A DNA stretch of 64,000 nucleotides from Streptomyces sp. T12 (GTDB lineage Bacteria > Actinomycetota > Actinomycetes > Streptomycetales > Streptomycetaceae). The notes below the pieces were generated by a model. It searched no databases. It was not told where the DNA came from and saw nothing but the letters and a program-made list of their open reading frames with translations. Location: positions 4,154,001-4,218,000 of the forward strand of contig NZ_CP117866.1 in assembly GCF_028736035.1 (NCBI RefSeq), given 5' to 3'. Shown here in pieces: positions 26,381-35,983 of this stretch (position 1 is the first letter of the stretch; every line of letters begins with the position of its first letter). The translations under genes were made by a program, and so were the position numbers.

Positions 26381-27769
26381 CTACTTCCCGCCCTTGGCGA
26401 GGAAGGCCAGCAGGTCCTGCCGGCTGACCACACCGGTCGGCTTGCCCTCGACGAGGACGATCGCCGCGTCGGCCGCGCCCAGCACGGACATCAGGTCGCC
26501 GACCGGCTCGCCGGAGCCGACCTGCGGCAGCGGGGCGGACATGTGCTTCTCCAGCGGGTCGTCGAGCGAGGCCCGCTTGGTGAACAGCGCGTCGAGCAGC
26601 TCCCGTTCGACGACGGACCCGACGACCTCCGCCGCCATGACGTCCGGGTGGCCGGCGCCCGGCTTCACGATCGGCATCTGCGAGACGCCGTACTCGCGCA
26701 GCACCTCGATGGCCTCGCCGACCGTCTCGTCCGGGTGCATGTGGACGAGGGACGGGATGGCGCCGTGCTCCTTGTCGTTGAGGACGTCGGAGACGCGCGC
26801 GCTCGGGCCCTCGTCCTCGAGGAAGCCGTAGTCGGCCATCCACTCGTCGTTGAAGATCTTGGAGAGGTAGCCGCGCCCGCTGTCCGGCAGCAGCACCACC
26901 ACGACGTCGTCCTCTTCGAGCCGCTCGGCGACCCGCAGCGCGGCCACGACGGCCATGCCGCACGAACCACCGACCAGCAGCCCCTCCTCGCGGGCCAGCC
27001 GCCGGGTCATCTGGAAGGAGTCCTTGTCGGACACGGGGACGATCTCGTCGGCGAGGGTCCGGTCGTACGCGGTCGGCCAGAAGTCCTCACCGACGCCCTC
27101 GACGAGATACGGCCGCCCGGACCCGCCGGAGTACACGGAGCCCTCGGGGTCGGCGCCGACGACCTGCACCTTGCCGTCGCTGACGTCCTTCAGATAGCGA
27201 CCGGTACCGGAGATCGTCCCGCCGGTCCCCACGCCCGCCACGAAATGGGTGATCTTCCCCTCCGTCTGCTCCCACAGCTCGGGGCCGGTGGAGTGGTAGT
27301 GGGAGAGCGGGTTGTTGGGGTTGGAGTACTGGTCCGGCTTCCACGCGCCGGGCGTCTCACGCACGAGCCGGTCGGAGACGTTGTAGTAGGAGTCCGGGTG
27401 CTCAGGGTCGACGGCGGTCGGGCAGACGACCACCTCGGCGCCGTAGGCCCGCAGCACGTTGATCTTGTCGGTGCTGACCTTGTCGGGGCACACGAAGATG
27501 CACTTGTACCCCTTCTGCTGAGCCACGATGGCGAGCCCGACACCGGTGTTACCGCTGGTCGGCTCGACGATCGTGCCGCCGGGCTTGAGCGCACCGCTCT
27601 CCTCCGCGGCCTCGATCATGCGCAGGGCGATGCGGTCCTTCACGGAGCCGCCCGGGTTGAAGTACTCGACCTTGGCGAGGACGGTCGCCCGGATGCCCTT
27701 GGTCACGTTGTTGAGCCTCACCAGCGGGGTGTTGCCGACGAGGCTGATCAGCGAGTCGTGGAAATGCAC
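26381..27769 (-). CDS. cbs: Cystathionine beta-synthase (or PLP cysteine synthase with CBS domains)
   Basis: The enzyme condenses serine (or O-acetylserine) with homocysteine or sulfide. The 462 residues start GTG (VHFHDSLISLVGNTPLVRLN), with GGAG 8 nt upstream. The PLP Lys is in NPGGSVKDRIAL (about 44). EPTSGNTGVGLA and VGTGGTISGTGRYL bind substrate and phosphate. The last 130 residues hold two CBS domains (about 335-395 and 405-460) for allosteric control, as in eukaryotic and actinobacterial CBS. The frame is open far upstream, but the domain start and the divergent SGNH gene set this end. Confidence 0.92.
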   Translation of the reverse strand: MHFHDSLISLVGNTPLVRLNNVTKGIRATVLAKVEYFNPGGSVKDRIALRMIEAAEESGALKPGGTIVEPTSGNTGVGLAIVAQQKGYKCIFVCPDKVSTDKINVLRAYGAEVVVCPTAVDPEHPDSYYNVSDRLVRETPGAWKPDQYSNPNNPLSHYHSTGPELWEQTEGKITHFVAGVGTGGTISGTGRYLKDVSDGKVQVVGADPEGSVYSGGSGRPYLVEGVGEDFWPTAYDRTLADEIVPVSDKDSFQMTRRLAREEGLLVGGSCGMAVVAALRVAERLEEDDVVVVLLPDSGRGYLSKIFNDEWMADYGFLEDEGPSARVSDVLNDKEHGAIPSLVHMHPDETVGEAIEVLREYGVSQMPIVKPGAGHPDVMAAEVVGSVVERELLDALFTKRASLDDPLEKHMSAPLPQVGSGEPVGDLMSVLGAADAAIVLVEGKPTGVVSRQDLLAFLAKGGK

Positions 27770-27928
27770 CGTTGTCTCCGGATGCTGAAAAAGAGGTGGT
27801 CGTAGTGGTTCCGCCAGCCTATGGCCTGCGGGGGGCTCGTAGAGGTCGTTCACTCGCCGTTGGGATTGGGCCACGGTCCGTGCGGGGCAAGCAGTGGGTG
27901 TACGGCTATGAGGAGGTGGCGGCGACGT

Positions 27929-28954
27929 ATGACGAGCATGTCGAGGGCCCGGGTGGCCCGGCGGATCGCGGCGGGAGCCGCGTACGGCGGAGGCGGGATC
28001 GGTCTGGCCGGCGCGGCGGCCGTCGGTCTCCTCCTCGCCGAGGTGCGGCTGGCCAGGCGCCACGTGGGCAACGGCACCAACAACCACGTACCGAACGCCG
28101 ACGGCCGCTACGGCCACCTGTACGACGCCCCGGGCGAACCGCCGCTGCGCCTGACCATCCTGGGTGACTCGACGGCGGCGGGCCAGGGCGTGCACCGAGC
28201 GGGTCAGACGCCGGGGGCGCTGCTGGCGTCGGGGCTGGCTGCGGTGGCGGAACGTCCGGTGCTGATGCGCAACGTGGCCCTGCCGGGCGCCCGCTCGGAC
28301 GACCTGGACCGCCAGGTGGCCCTGGTGCTCGCCGACCCCGCCCTGCTGCCCGACATCTGCGTGATCATGATCGGCGCCAACGACGTCACGAACCGCATGC
28401 CACCGACACGCTCGGTGCGCCACCTGTCCTCGGCGGTACGGCGTCTGCGCACGGCCGGCGCGGAGGTAGTGGTCGGCACGTGTCCCGACCTCGGCACCAT
28501 CGAACCGGTCCAGCAACCCCTGCGCTGGCTGGCCCGACGGGCCTCACGCCAGCTGGCGGCCGCCCAGACGATCGGCGTCGTCGAACAGGGCGGCCGCACG
28601 GTGTCGCTGGGCGACCTGCTGGGTCCGGAGTTCGCGGCGAACCCTCGGGAGCTCTTCGGCCCCGACAACTACCACCCCTCGGCGGAGGGCTACGCCACGG
28701 CGGCGATGGCGGTCCTCCCGACGGTCTGCGCGGCCCTGGGCCTGTGGCCGGCGGAAGAGGAACGCCCCGACGTCACCCGCCGCGAGGGCTTCCTCCCGGT
28801 GGCCCGCGCGGCGGCCGAGGCCGCGTCGGAGGCGGGCACGGAGGTCACGGCAGCGATGCCGACGGGGCCGAAGGGGCCGTGGGCCCTGCTGAAGCGCCGG
28901 CGGCGTCGCCGCGTCCCCGAGCCGGACCGGGCCCCGGTGACGCCATCGCCCTGA
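27929..28954 (+). CDS. SGNH/GDSL-family hydrolase, membrane-anchored
   Basis: The 341-residue protein has a basic N-terminus and one hydrophobic segment (GIGLAGAAAVGLLLAEV, about 24-40) that may be a signal anchor. The SGNH lipase fold follows: block I ILGDSTAAGQGV (catalytic Ser), block II near VALPGARSDD, block III MIGANDVTNR (Asn), and the C-terminal DNYHPSAEGY with the catalytic Asp and His. It should be an esterase acting at the membrane or outside. AGGAGG is 12 nt before ATG 27929. ATG 27908 is an alternative start. It is divergent from cbs. Confidence 0.85.
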   Translation: MTSMSRARVARRIAAGAAYGGGGIGLAGAAAVGLLLAEVRLARRHVGNGTNNHVPNADGRYGHLYDAPGEPPLRLTILGDSTAAGQGVHRAGQTPGALLASGLAAVAERPVLMRNVALPGARSDDLDRQVALVLADPALLPDICVIMIGANDVTNRMPPTRSVRHLSSAVRRLRTAGAEVVVGTCPDLGTIEPVQQPLRWLARRASRQLAAAQTIGVVEQGGRTVSLGDLLGPEFAANPRELFGPDNYHPSAEGYATAAMAVLPTVCAALGLWPAEEERPDVTRREGFLPVARAAAEAASEAGTEVTAAMPTGPKGPWALLKRRRRRRVPEPDRAPVTPSP

Positions 28955-28975
28955 ACCAGCCGGAGGGGCTGGATT

Positions 28976-29085
28976 TTCAGCCCGTCCGGCGTTTGAGGGC
29001 GAGGCCCGTTCAGGGCCGAAGCGGGGGTCTGGGGGCGGCAGCCCCCAGGGATGGGACGGGCAGGGGCGGCGGGGCGAGGAAAGCA
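28976..29085. repeat. Dispersed GC-rich intergenic repeat, copy 1
   Basis: This stretch shares long segments with 43367-43511: TCAGCCCGTCCG, GTTTGAGG.CGAGGCC, GGGCCGAAGCGGGGGTC, GGGGCGGCAGCCCCC and GACGGG.AGGGGCGGCGGGG. It contains nested hairpins (for example CTGGGGGC...GCCCCCAG). Similar sequences are common after Streptomyces genes and may act as terminators or recombination seeds. Here it follows the SGNH hydrolase gene. Confidence 0.75.
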
Positions 29086-29199
29086 AGCGCTTAGACAATT
29101 GCGGCAAGGGTCACACCGCCCTACACGTGACCCTGACCATACGTACGGGTAACTTCCCAACCAGCCCTGCCCAACCCCCCGTACGCCACTGGAGCCGTG

Positions 29200-30420
29200 A
29201 TGCCCGAAGCCGTGATCGTCTCGACCGCCCGCTCCCCCATCGGCCGCGCCTTCAAGGGCTCCCTGAAAGACCTGCGCCCCGACGACCTCACCGCCACGAT
29301 CATCCAGGCGGCCCTCGCCAAGGTCCCCGAGCTGGACCCGCGCGACATCGACGACCTGATGCTCGGCTGTGGCCTCCCCGGCGGCGAGCAGGGCAACAAC
29401 CTCGGCCGCATCGTCGCCGTACAGATGGGAATGGACCACCTCCCGGGCTGCACCATCACCCGGTACTGCTCCTCCTCCCTGCAGACCTCCCGCATGGCCC
29501 TGCACGCCATCAAGGCCGGCGAGGGCGACGTCTTCATCTCGGCCGGCGTGGAGATGGTCTCCCGCTTCGCCAAGGGCAACTCCGACAGCCTCCCCGACAC
29601 GCACAACCCCCTCTTCGCCGAGGCCGAGGCCCGCACCGCCGAGGTCGCCCAGCAGGAGGGCACGACCTGGCACGACCCGCGCGAGGACGGCCTCGTCCCC
29701 GACCCGTACATCGCCATGGGCCAGACCGCCGAGAACCTCGCCCGGGTGAAGGGCATCACCCGCCAGGACATGGACGAGTTCGGCGTCCGCTCGCAGAACC
29801 TCGCCGAGGAAGCCATCAAGAACGGCTTCTGGGAGCGCGAGATCACCCCGGTCACGACCCCCGACGGCACGGTCGTCAGCAAGGACGACGGCCCCCGCCC
29901 CGGCGTCACCATGGAGGGCGTCCAGGACCTCAAGCCGGTCTTCCGCCCCGACGGCCTCGTCACCGCCGCGAACTGCTGCCCCCTCAACGACGGCGCGGCC
30001 GCGGTCGTGATCATGTCCGACACCAAGGCCCGCGAGCTCGGCCTCACCCCGCTCGCCCGCATCGTCTCCACCGGCGTCTCCGGCCTCTCCCCCGAGATCA
30101 TGGGCCTCGGCCCGGTCGACGCGAGCAACCAGGCCCTGCGCCGCGCCGGCCTGACGATCGACGACATCGACCTGGTTGAGATCAACGAGGCGTTCGCCGC
30201 CCAGGTGATCCCCTCCTACCGCGAGCTGGGCATCGACCTCGACAAGCTGAACGTCAACGGCGGCGCCATCGCCGTCGGCCACCCCTTCGGCATGACCGGC
30301 GCCCGCATCACCGGCACGCTCATCAACTCGCTCCAGTTCCACGACAAGCAGTTCGGCCTGGAGACGATGTGCGTCGGCGGCGGCCAGGGCATGGCGATGG
30401 TCATCGAGCGCCTGAGCTGA
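29200..30420 (+). CDS. Acetyl-CoA acetyltransferase (thiolase)
   Basis: The thiolase joins or splits acyl-CoA units (acetoacetyl-CoA with two acetyl-CoA, or beta-oxidation products). The 406 residues have the N-terminal Cys in [10 protein letters not shown] (about 91), the GGxxxGxP-like active-site end [17 protein letters not shown] with catalytic His, and the final [13 protein letters not shown] with the second catalytic Cys. The start is ATG 29200, with GGAG 5 nt upstream. The preceding GTG is in frame but closer to the ribosome site. A single-gene unit is likely, given the terminator downstream. Confidence 0.92.
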   Translation: MPEAVIVSTARSPIGRAFKGSLKDLRPDDLTATIIQAALAKVPELDPRDIDDLMLGCGLPGGEQGNNLGRIVAVQMGMDHLPGCTITRYCSSSLQTSRMALHAIKAGEGDVFISAGVEMVSRFAKGNSDSLPDTHNPLFAEAEARTAEVAQQEGTTWHDPREDGLVPDPYIAMGQTAENLARVKGITRQDMDEFGVRSQNLAEEAIKNGFWEREITPVTTPDGTVVSKDDGPRPGVTMEGVQDLKPVFRPDGLVTAANCCPLNDGAAAVVIMSDTKARELGLTPLARIVSTGVSGLSPEIMGLGPVDASNQALRRAGLTIDDIDLVEINEAFAAQVIPSYRELGIDLDKLNVNGGAIAVGHPFGMTGARITGTLINSLQFHDKQFGLETMCVGGGQGMAMVIERLS

Positions 30421-30471
30421 ACCACCGACCCAGAGCCCCTAAGTAGTCAACTCACGACCCAGCGTGAGCCT

Positions 30472-30513
30472 TCGGCCCAGAATCCGGGAAACTCCAAGGT
30501 TCTGGGCCGATTT
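30472..30513 (+). terminator. Rho-independent terminator after the thiolase gene
   Basis: TCGGCCCAGAA (30472-30482) pairs perfectly with TTCTGGGCCGA (30500-30510), followed by TTTG. It starts 51 bp after the thiolase stop. A second smaller hairpin (TATCTCCCT with AGGGAGATA, 30542-30565) lies further on. Confidence 0.8.
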
Positions 30514-30706
30514 GTGATCCAATCTCCCCCAGGATGTGACCTATCTCCCTTCGCGGAGGGAGATACGCAGGTCAGAGCCGCTTCACCACGAAACACAGGC
30601 CCCAAAGTCCTGCCCGTTTCGTGACGTTACGCACTGACAGCTGGATAGTCCGCCCTTCAAGCTGATGTAGGAAGTCGGGGGTCGACTTTGAACCGGGAGT
30701 ACGTCA

Positions 30707-31498
30707 GTGAGCGCCATGCCGATCGCCTTGCTGCTCACCACGGCCGCCACCGGCGCCGTGGGCGTCGCCGTCCTGCGCACCCTGATGGTGTTGCGCCGAC
30801 AGGTCGCGGCCCTGCACACCGAGCTGGCACAGAACAACGCCGCCGCGGCCCGCGGCCTGGTCCCGCCGGCCCGCCTCTCCGCCGAGGCCGATGAGATACG
30901 CGCCGCGGTGGCCGAGGCGCTCGCCGAGGAACGCGAGCGGGAGCTGGCCGAGGCGCGCGCCTTCTGGGCCGCCCAGGAGGCCCGTGACGCCTCCGACGCG
31001 CCCACTTTGCTGGGCCTGTCCGACAGCGAGCTGTTCCTGCCCCGTCAGGCCGATTTCGCGGGCCTGGAGTACCTGGAGCCGGTGAGCGAGACGACCGCGG
31101 ACGCCGACGAGTTCGCCGGGGAATCCCCCGAGCTGGCCGCGGCCCGCCGCCGCCACCCCTCCCACCCGGACTTCGTCCCGGTCTCCTCACCCGCGGTGAA
31201 CGACCATGAGCGTACGGTCTCCGCCCTTGAGGACCTGGCCGCCTCCGCCACCGAACTGACCGACGTCCGTCCGGGCCCGCTCGGCACCCTCGACGTCTAC
31301 GTCTTCGCCGACGGCACCACGCTCTGCATGACCCCGGGCCACCGGGAGACCGCGGAGCGCCTGGCGGCGGCCCTGCGCGCGGGCGAGACGCCGGTGCTGC
31401 TGGGCGGTTCGGGGGTGTCGGGGGCGTACACCCTGACCTTCGCGTGCGGCGAGGAGAACGTCTACATCCTGGCGGACCGGGTCATAGCGTCCCTGTAG
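30707..31498 (+). CDS. Conserved hypothetical membrane-anchored protein
   Basis: The 263-residue protein starts GTG with CGGGAG 7 nt upstream. The first 25 residues form one hydrophobic helix (PIALLLTTAATGAVGVAVL). A charged coiled-coil-like segment (about 28-95, rich in Ala, Glu and Arg), an acidic linker and a small C-terminal domain (about 175-263; GTLDVYVFADGTTLCMTPGHRETAERLAAALRAGETPVLLGGSG) follow. I do not recognise the family. The next gene is on the opposite strand, so it is probably a single-gene unit. Confidence 0.8.
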   Translation: MSAMPIALLLTTAATGAVGVAVLRTLMVLRRQVAALHTELAQNNAAAARGLVPPARLSAEADEIRAAVAEALAEERERELAEARAFWAAQEARDASDAPTLLGLSDSELFLPRQADFAGLEYLEPVSETTADADEFAGESPELAAARRRHPSHPDFVPVSSPAVNDHERTVSALEDLAASATELTDVRPGPLGTLDVYVFADGTTLCMTPGHRETAERLAAALRAGETPVLLGGSGVSGAYTLTFACGEENVYILADRVIASL

Positions 31499-31543
31499 GG
31501 ACATCGCTGCAGGGACATCCCTGTGGGGACATCCCTGTGGGGG

Positions 31544-31855
31544 TTACACTCCCGCCCGCTTCTGCGCCTCCTCCACCAGCCTCAGCGCGTCCTCGACCTC
31601 ACCCTCGTTCGTGAGTACGAGGGTCAAGTCGTGCACGGCCACGGTGATTTGGTCGGCCGCGGCGAACATCCCGGCGTCCGGCATCTCCCGAGGCTCCACC
31701 CCGGGCACCTCCAGAACCTGTGCCCACCGAGCCAACTCCCTGGCCAGCCGCAACGCTTCGCCGGCGGCGCCTCTCTGCAGCCGACTCTGGGGCGCGGCCC
31801 GCAAGCGGTCGGCGAAGTGATCAACGGCACGAGTCAAGGGCGTCGTATCAACCAC
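31544..31855 (-). CDS. Small conserved hypothetical protein (helical)
   Basis: The 103-residue soluble protein is almost all helix (LTRAVDHFADRLRAAPQSRLQRGAAGEALRLARELARWAQVLE, ALRLVEEAQKRAGV) and ends with an amphipathic helix. It has no signal peptide or metal motif. It is convergent with the 263-residue protein gene (46 bp gap). I do not recognise a family, and no function is proposed. Confidence 0.75.
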   Translation of the reverse strand: MVDTTPLTRAVDHFADRLRAAPQSRLQRGAAGEALRLARELARWAQVLEVPGVEPREMPDAGMFAAADQITVAVHDLTLVLTNEGEVEDALRLVEEAQKRAGV

Positions 31856-31959
31856 CCCACAAACCTACGCGTCGCACCACGACTGTTGCCAACGGGCGAA
31901 CGCTCAGGCACGGTGACCTGAAGGACCGGCTTACATCCCCTTTGCGTCCGGAGGCGCCG

Positions 31960-32190
31960 ATGTCCCACGTCCTCTCCGAGGAGACCCACCGCAACATGCT
32001 CGCCCGCATCCCCCACTGCACCGGTCGTGAAGTCTCCGACTGGCTCCGCACCGTAGAAGAAGGACCGGCTCTCTTCCGCTTCGAAGAGAAGGTCAGCTGG
32101 CTTCGCCACGAATACGACCTCGCGTACGGCCACGCGAAGGCGATCGTCCACGAGTACGACCTGAGGAGGGCGGCGCGCAAATTCCTCTAG
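31960..32190 (+). CDS. DUF4287 domain small protein
   Basis: The 76-residue protein fits the DUF4287 style: a short helix (SEETHRNMLARIPHCTG), then REVSDWLRTVEEG and the end VSWLRHEYDLAYGHAKAIVHEYDL, matching the conserved WLxxEHxLxxGHAxAIV pattern. The role is unknown, and family members are often next to stress or DNA-related genes. The start is ATG 31960, with GGAGG 5 nt upstream (31950-31954). A long hairpin follows the stop. Confidence 0.85.
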   Translation: MSHVLSEETHRNMLARIPHCTGREVSDWLRTVEEGPALFRFEEKVSWLRHEYDLAYGHAKAIVHEYDLRRAARKFL

Positions 32191-32206
32191 GCGCGCACAG
32201 ACGACG

Positions 32207-32236
32207 AAGGGCCCCGGGTACGAACCCGGGGCCCTT
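32207..32236. terminator. Bidirectional terminator between DUF4287 and Bax inhibitor-1-like genes
   Basis: A 13-bp perfect stem (AAGGGCCCCGGGT at 32207-32219, complement at 32224-32236) with a 4-nt loop lies between converging genes. A/T ends on both sides make it usable in both directions. Confidence 0.85.
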
Positions 32237-32266
32237 TGCTGCAACGGCCGTCGCAGACCGGCGCTG

Positions 32267-33178
32267 CTAGTCGCTGCTGTTGAGGATCGCGATGATCCTC
32301 AGGAACTCCATGTAGATCCACACCAGCGTCAGCGTGAGGCCGAAGGCCGCCAGCCAGGCCTCCTCGCGCGGCGCGCCGTAGGCGAGGCCGTCCTCGACCT
32401 GCTTGAAGTCCAGGGCGAGGAAGCAGGCGCCGAGCAGGATACCGACGACACCGAAGAGGATGCCGAGCGGGCCGCTGCGGAAGCCGAGGCCGTCACCGCC
32501 GCCGAAGACGGCGAACAGCAGGTTGACCGCCATCAGCAGGATGAAGCCGAGCGCGGCCGCCATCACGAAGCCGACGAAGCGGCGGTTGACGCGGATCCAG
32601 CCGGCCTTGTAGGCCACCAGCACCGCGGCGAAGACCGCCATCGTGCCGAGCACCGCCTGCATGGCCGCACCGCTGGCGATGCGGTTGTCGACGATGCTGG
32701 AGATCACGCCGAGGAACACGCCCTCGAACGCGGCGTACGTCAGGATCAGCGCGGGCGAGGCCTTGCGCTTGAAGGACTGGACGAACGCCAGGACCATGCC
32801 GATCAGCGCGGCGCCGATGCCGATGCCGTAGGACCGGCTGATGTTCGCGTCGTCGACGGGCAGCAGCGCCCAGGCGAGCGCGGCCGTGACGATCAGGACG
32901 CCGAGCGTGGTGCCGGTGCGCAGGATGACGTCGTCCATCGTCATCCGGCCGGTGGTGGCCGGGGCCTGCGGCGGTGCGCCGTGCTGCAGGTCCTGCTGGG
33001 CGTACGGGTTCTGGGCGTAAGGGTTCTGCGCGTACGGGTTGCCGGCCTGCGGCTGGGCGTACGGGTTGCCCTGCGTGCCGACAGCGGCGCCCCCGGCCTG
33101 CGGCGCGGTGTTGAAGCCCGCGTAGCCGTTGTCGCGGCTGAACCCCCGTCGCGAGAAGACCGGGTTGCTGCTCCTCAT
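32267..33178 (-). CDS. Bax inhibitor-1/YccA family membrane protein
   Basis: The 303-residue protein has a disordered N-terminus with PYAQ repeats (NPYAQ appears repeatedly between about 37 and 62) and then seven hydrophobic helices typical of the actinobacterial Bax inhibitor-1 group (ALAWALLPV, FEGVFLGVISSIVD, FVGFVMAAALGFILLMAVN, and the last helices LVWIYMEFLRIIAIL). The fold may be a pH-gated ion or calcium leak channel, as in BsYetJ. The start at ATG 33178 has GGAGGAG upstream. Its stop is 31 bp from the terminator. Confidence 0.92.
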   Translation of the reverse strand: MRSSNPVFSRRGFSRDNGYAGFNTAPQAGGAAVGTQGNPYAQPQAGNPYAQNPYAQNPYAQQDLQHGAPPQAPATTGRMTMDDVILRTGTTLGVLIVTAALAWALLPVDDANISRSYGIGIGAALIGMVLAFVQSFKRKASPALILTYAAFEGVFLGVISSIVDNRIASGAAMQAVLGTMAVFAAVLVAYKAGWIRVNRRFVGFVMAAALGFILLMAVNLLFAVFGGGDGLGFRSGPLGILFGVVGILLGACFLALDFKQVEDGLAYGAPREEAWLAAFGLTLTLVWIYMEFLRIIAILNSSD

Positions 33179-33400
33179 TTCACTCCTCCATGGCCACCAG
33201 GCGTGGCCTTGGCTCAAGAGTAATAGGTAGGCAAAGGATTGACCCTAGTGCTTGGGGAGGATCTTTCCCTCGTCGTGCTGCGCAACACGCTACGCGGCCG
33301 GGTGATTCCCAGCCACGGAGGGGCTCATTCATGACGAACCTGGTACGTGGCCGGAACCGGCCGGAGATCCGGAGATCACTCCCCCGCCCCACAGGTTCGA

Positions 33401-34576
33401 TCACCCGAACGGGAACCCCGTGTATCCCTCGGCCAGATCCGCCTCGGCCGCCCTGGACCCCGCGATCCGCTCCAGCCGCGCCAGCTGGAGCCGGTCCTCG
33501 AAGGGCGTGGCGTCGGGGGCGCGGTGCAGCAGCGTCGTCATGTCGTACGAGAACCGCTCGGCCTGCCAGACGCGGCGCAGGCAGGTCTCGGAGTAGGCGT
33601 CGAGGAGCTCCGCCGAACCGGTCTCCCGCTCGTGCGTCAGCGCCCTCGCGAAGGTGACGACGTCTCCGACGGCCAGGTTCAGGCCCTTCGCGCCCGTCGG
33701 CGGCACGATGTGCGCCGCGTCGCCGGCGAGGAAGAGACGGCCGTGGCGCATGGGCTCGTGGACGTAGGACCGCATGGGCGTGACCGACTTCTGGGTGACG
33801 GGTCCGCGCTCCAGGCGCCAGTCGTCGGCGGTCTCGAAGCGGCGCTCCAGCTCGGCCCAGATCGCGTCGTCGCTCCACGCCTCGGCGTCCGTGCCCTCGG
33901 GTACCTGGAGGTAGAGGCGGGAGACGGACGGGGAGCGCATGGACAGCAGGGCGAAGCCGCGGTCGTGGCGGGCGTAGACGAGTTCGTCGTGGGAGGGCGG
34001 TACGTCGGCGAGGATGCCGAGCCAGCCGAAGGGGTACGTCCGCTCGAAGACGCGGGTGAGCTCGGCGGGGACCGCCTTGCGGGACACGCCCCAGAAGCCG
34101 TCGCAGCCGACGACGTAGTCGCATTCGAGGACGTCCTCGCTCCCCTCGTACCGGAAGCGCACGCGCGGGCTGTCGGTGTCCGCGCCCTCGACCGCGAGGG
34201 CCTCCGCCTCGAAGAGCAGCGGGCCGCCCTCCTTGAGCTGGAGGGCGATGAGGTCCTTGCAGACCTCGGTCTGGGCGTAGACCATCACGGACCGGCCGCC
34301 GGTGAGGGCGGGGAAGTCGACGCGGTGGCGCTGCTTGTCGAAGCGGAGCTCGATGCCGTCGTGGCGCAGGCCCTCGCGGTCCATGCGCTCCGCGGCGCCG
34401 GCCGCGCGCAGCACGTCCACCGTGCCCTGCTCCAGGATTCCGGCGCGCTGGCGGTGCTCGACGTAGGCGCGGTCGCGGCTCTCCAGGACGACCGAGTCGA
34501 TGCCTGCGTTGTGGAGCAGCCGGGCGAGGAGGAGGCCGGCGGGGCCCGCTCCGATGATGCCGACGGTGGTGCGCAT
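33401..34576 (-). CDS. pobA: 4-hydroxybenzoate 3-monooxygenase
   Basis: This FAD enzyme turns 4-hydroxybenzoate into protocatechuate with NADPH and oxygen, feeding the beta-ketoadipate pathway. The 391 residues contain VGIIGAGPAGLLLARLL (FAD), the DG motif in VVGCDGFWGVSR, and GDAAHIVPPTGAKGLNLAVGDV (second FAD motif), with PobA-specific spacing. The start MRTTVGIIGAG at ATG 34576 has GGGAAG 6 nt upstream and gives a normal family length. bldA is the next gene upstream on the same strand. No protocatechuate genes are in the window. Confidence 0.95.
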   Translation of the reverse strand: MRTTVGIIGAGPAGLLLARLLHNAGIDSVVLESRDRAYVEHRQRAGILEQGTVDVLRAAGAAERMDREGLRHDGIELRFDKQRHRVDFPALTGGRSVMVYAQTEVCKDLIALQLKEGGPLLFEAEALAVEGADTDSPRVRFRYEGSEDVLECDYVVGCDGFWGVSRKAVPAELTRVFERTYPFGWLGILADVPPSHDELVYARHDRGFALLSMRSPSVSRLYLQVPEGTDAEAWSDDAIWAELERRFETADDWRLERGPVTQKSVTPMRSYVHEPMRHGRLFLAGDAAHIVPPTGAKGLNLAVGDVVTFARALTHERETGSAELLDAYSETCLRRVWQAERFSYDMTTLLHRAPDATPFEDRLQLARLERIAGSRAAEADLAEGYTGFPFG

Positions 34577-34737
34577 CGGTCGCTTCCCTTCGCTGTTCGT
34601 CACTGCTCGTCATTGTTCGCGCGGTGAGTTCGTGTAGTGAAGTTTTATTCACCACTTCCTGACGGGAGTCTCCGGCCGCGCGCGCCCCCTGTCAACGGTT
34701 GCGCGCGAACTCTTGAAGGGAAGGAGAGACTCGGAAG

Positions 34738-34821
34738 TGCCCAGAGCCGGACTTGAACCGGCACGCCCGCGAAGGGGCAGCGAGGTTTAAGCTCGCCGTG
34801 TCTGCATTCCACCATCTGGGC
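34738..34821 (-). tRNA. bldA: tRNA-Leu(UAA), BldA-type, reads the rare UUA codon
   Basis: Reading the minus strand, an 84-nt tRNA folds with acceptor GCCCAGA/TCTGGGC plus discriminator A. Its 5-bp anticodon stem GCGAG/CTCGC encloses the loop CTTAAAC (anticodon TAA at 34787-34789). It also has a class II variable arm (GCCCCTTCGCGGGC) and the T arm GCCGGTTCAAGTCCGGC. The CCA end is not encoded. In Streptomyces this is BldA, which controls the timing of development and antibiotic genes because UUA codons are rare. The AT-rich stretch at about 34890-34912 is a plausible promoter. I noticed no TTA codon in the genes of this window. Confidence 0.95.
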
Positions 34822-35212
34822 AGGCCATGGGCTCCGCATCGAGGTTCCGAGCCTATCGGGGTACCTCCCCCGAACAGCGGGCGGGCGGACCGATGTTGTC
34901 TTATTTTATTGATGCCTGAGGGTGCATCAGCCCATGGAACACGCCATCCGCACTTGCCAATAGCCTTACGTGCGGCGCTCGGCGGCGCATACGGAATGAC
35001 GGAATTTCACCGTCCAAACGAGGACGCTCCACCTGTTCTCGACGCGAACACCCGTCAGGGTCCCTCGTCATCCTCAGGTATGACGCGACGGTGCCCGGTC
35101 CCTCCGGAGTCTGTCTTCGGAACCGGAACAGCGACTGACTACACGGCGCCAGTCAGCCAGGACGATGGATGAAGTCCCCGAACACACCGTCGTCCCTCAG
35201 GAGCGCCTTCTC

Positions 35213-35983
35213 GTGACCACCGCATCCATCGCCGACCGGGCCACCAGCGTGGCCGCGCGTGCCACGGATCTGTCGAAGATCTACGGACAGGGCGAGACCC
35301 AGGTGGTCGCCCTGGACCGGGTCACCGCCGAGTTCCGGCAGGCCGAGTTCACCGCGATCATGGGCCCGTCGGGCTCCGGCAAGTCCACGCTGATGCACTG
35401 CGTGGCCGGGCTGGACACCTTCTCGTCCGGGTCGGTGCGCATCGGCGACACCGAGCTGGGCTCCCTGAAGGACAAGCAGCTGACCAAGCTGCGCCGGGAC
35501 AAGATCGGATTCATCTTCCAGGCGTTCAACCTGCTGCCGACGTTGACGGCCCTGGAGAACATCACCCTCCCGATGGACATCGCGGGCCGCAAGGCTGACA
35601 AGCAGTGGCTGGATTCGGTCATCCGGATGGTGGGCCTGGCCGATCGCCTCAGCCACCGCCCCGCCCAGCTCTCCGGCGGCCAGCAGCAGCGCGTCGCCGT
35701 CGCCCGCGCACTCGCCTCCAAGCCCGAGATCATCTTCGGCGACGAGCCGACCGGAAACCTCGACTCGCGCTCCGGCGCCGAGGTGCTCGGCTTCCTGCGC
35801 AACTCCGTACGGGAGTTGGGGCAGACGGTGGTGATGGTGACCCACGACCCGGTGGCGGCGGCGTACGCGGACCGCGTGGTGTTCCTCGCGGACGGCCGGA
35901 TCGTCGACGAGATGTACCGACCGACGGCTGACACGGTCCTGGACTTCATGAAGCAGTTCGACGCGAAGGGCCGCACCAGCTGA
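35213..35983 (+). CDS. ABC transporter ATP-binding protein, MacB/LolD type
   Basis: The 256-residue ATPase has Walker A GPSGSGKST, the Q-loop FIFQAFNLLPTLTALENI, the signature LSGGQQQRVAVARAL, Walker B IIFGDEPTGNLDSRS and the His switch VTHDP, in the form of the MacB/LolD family, which drives mechanotransmission rather than transport through a pore. The start at GTG 35213 has AGGAG 9 nt upstream. The frame is open further, to 35165. Its stop is in TGATG with the FtsX-like permease, so the two are coupled. Confidence 0.92.
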   Translation: MTTASIADRATSVAARATDLSKIYGQGETQVVALDRVTAEFRQAEFTAIMGPSGSGKSTLMHCVAGLDTFSSGSVRIGDTELGSLKDKQLTKLRRDKIGFIFQAFNLLPTLTALENITLPMDIAGRKADKQWLDSVIRMVGLADRLSHRPAQLSGGQQQRVAVARALASKPEIIFGDEPTGNLDSRSGAEVLGFLRNSVRELGQTVVMVTHDPVAAAYADRVVFLADGRIVDEMYRPTADTVLDFMKQFDAKGRTS

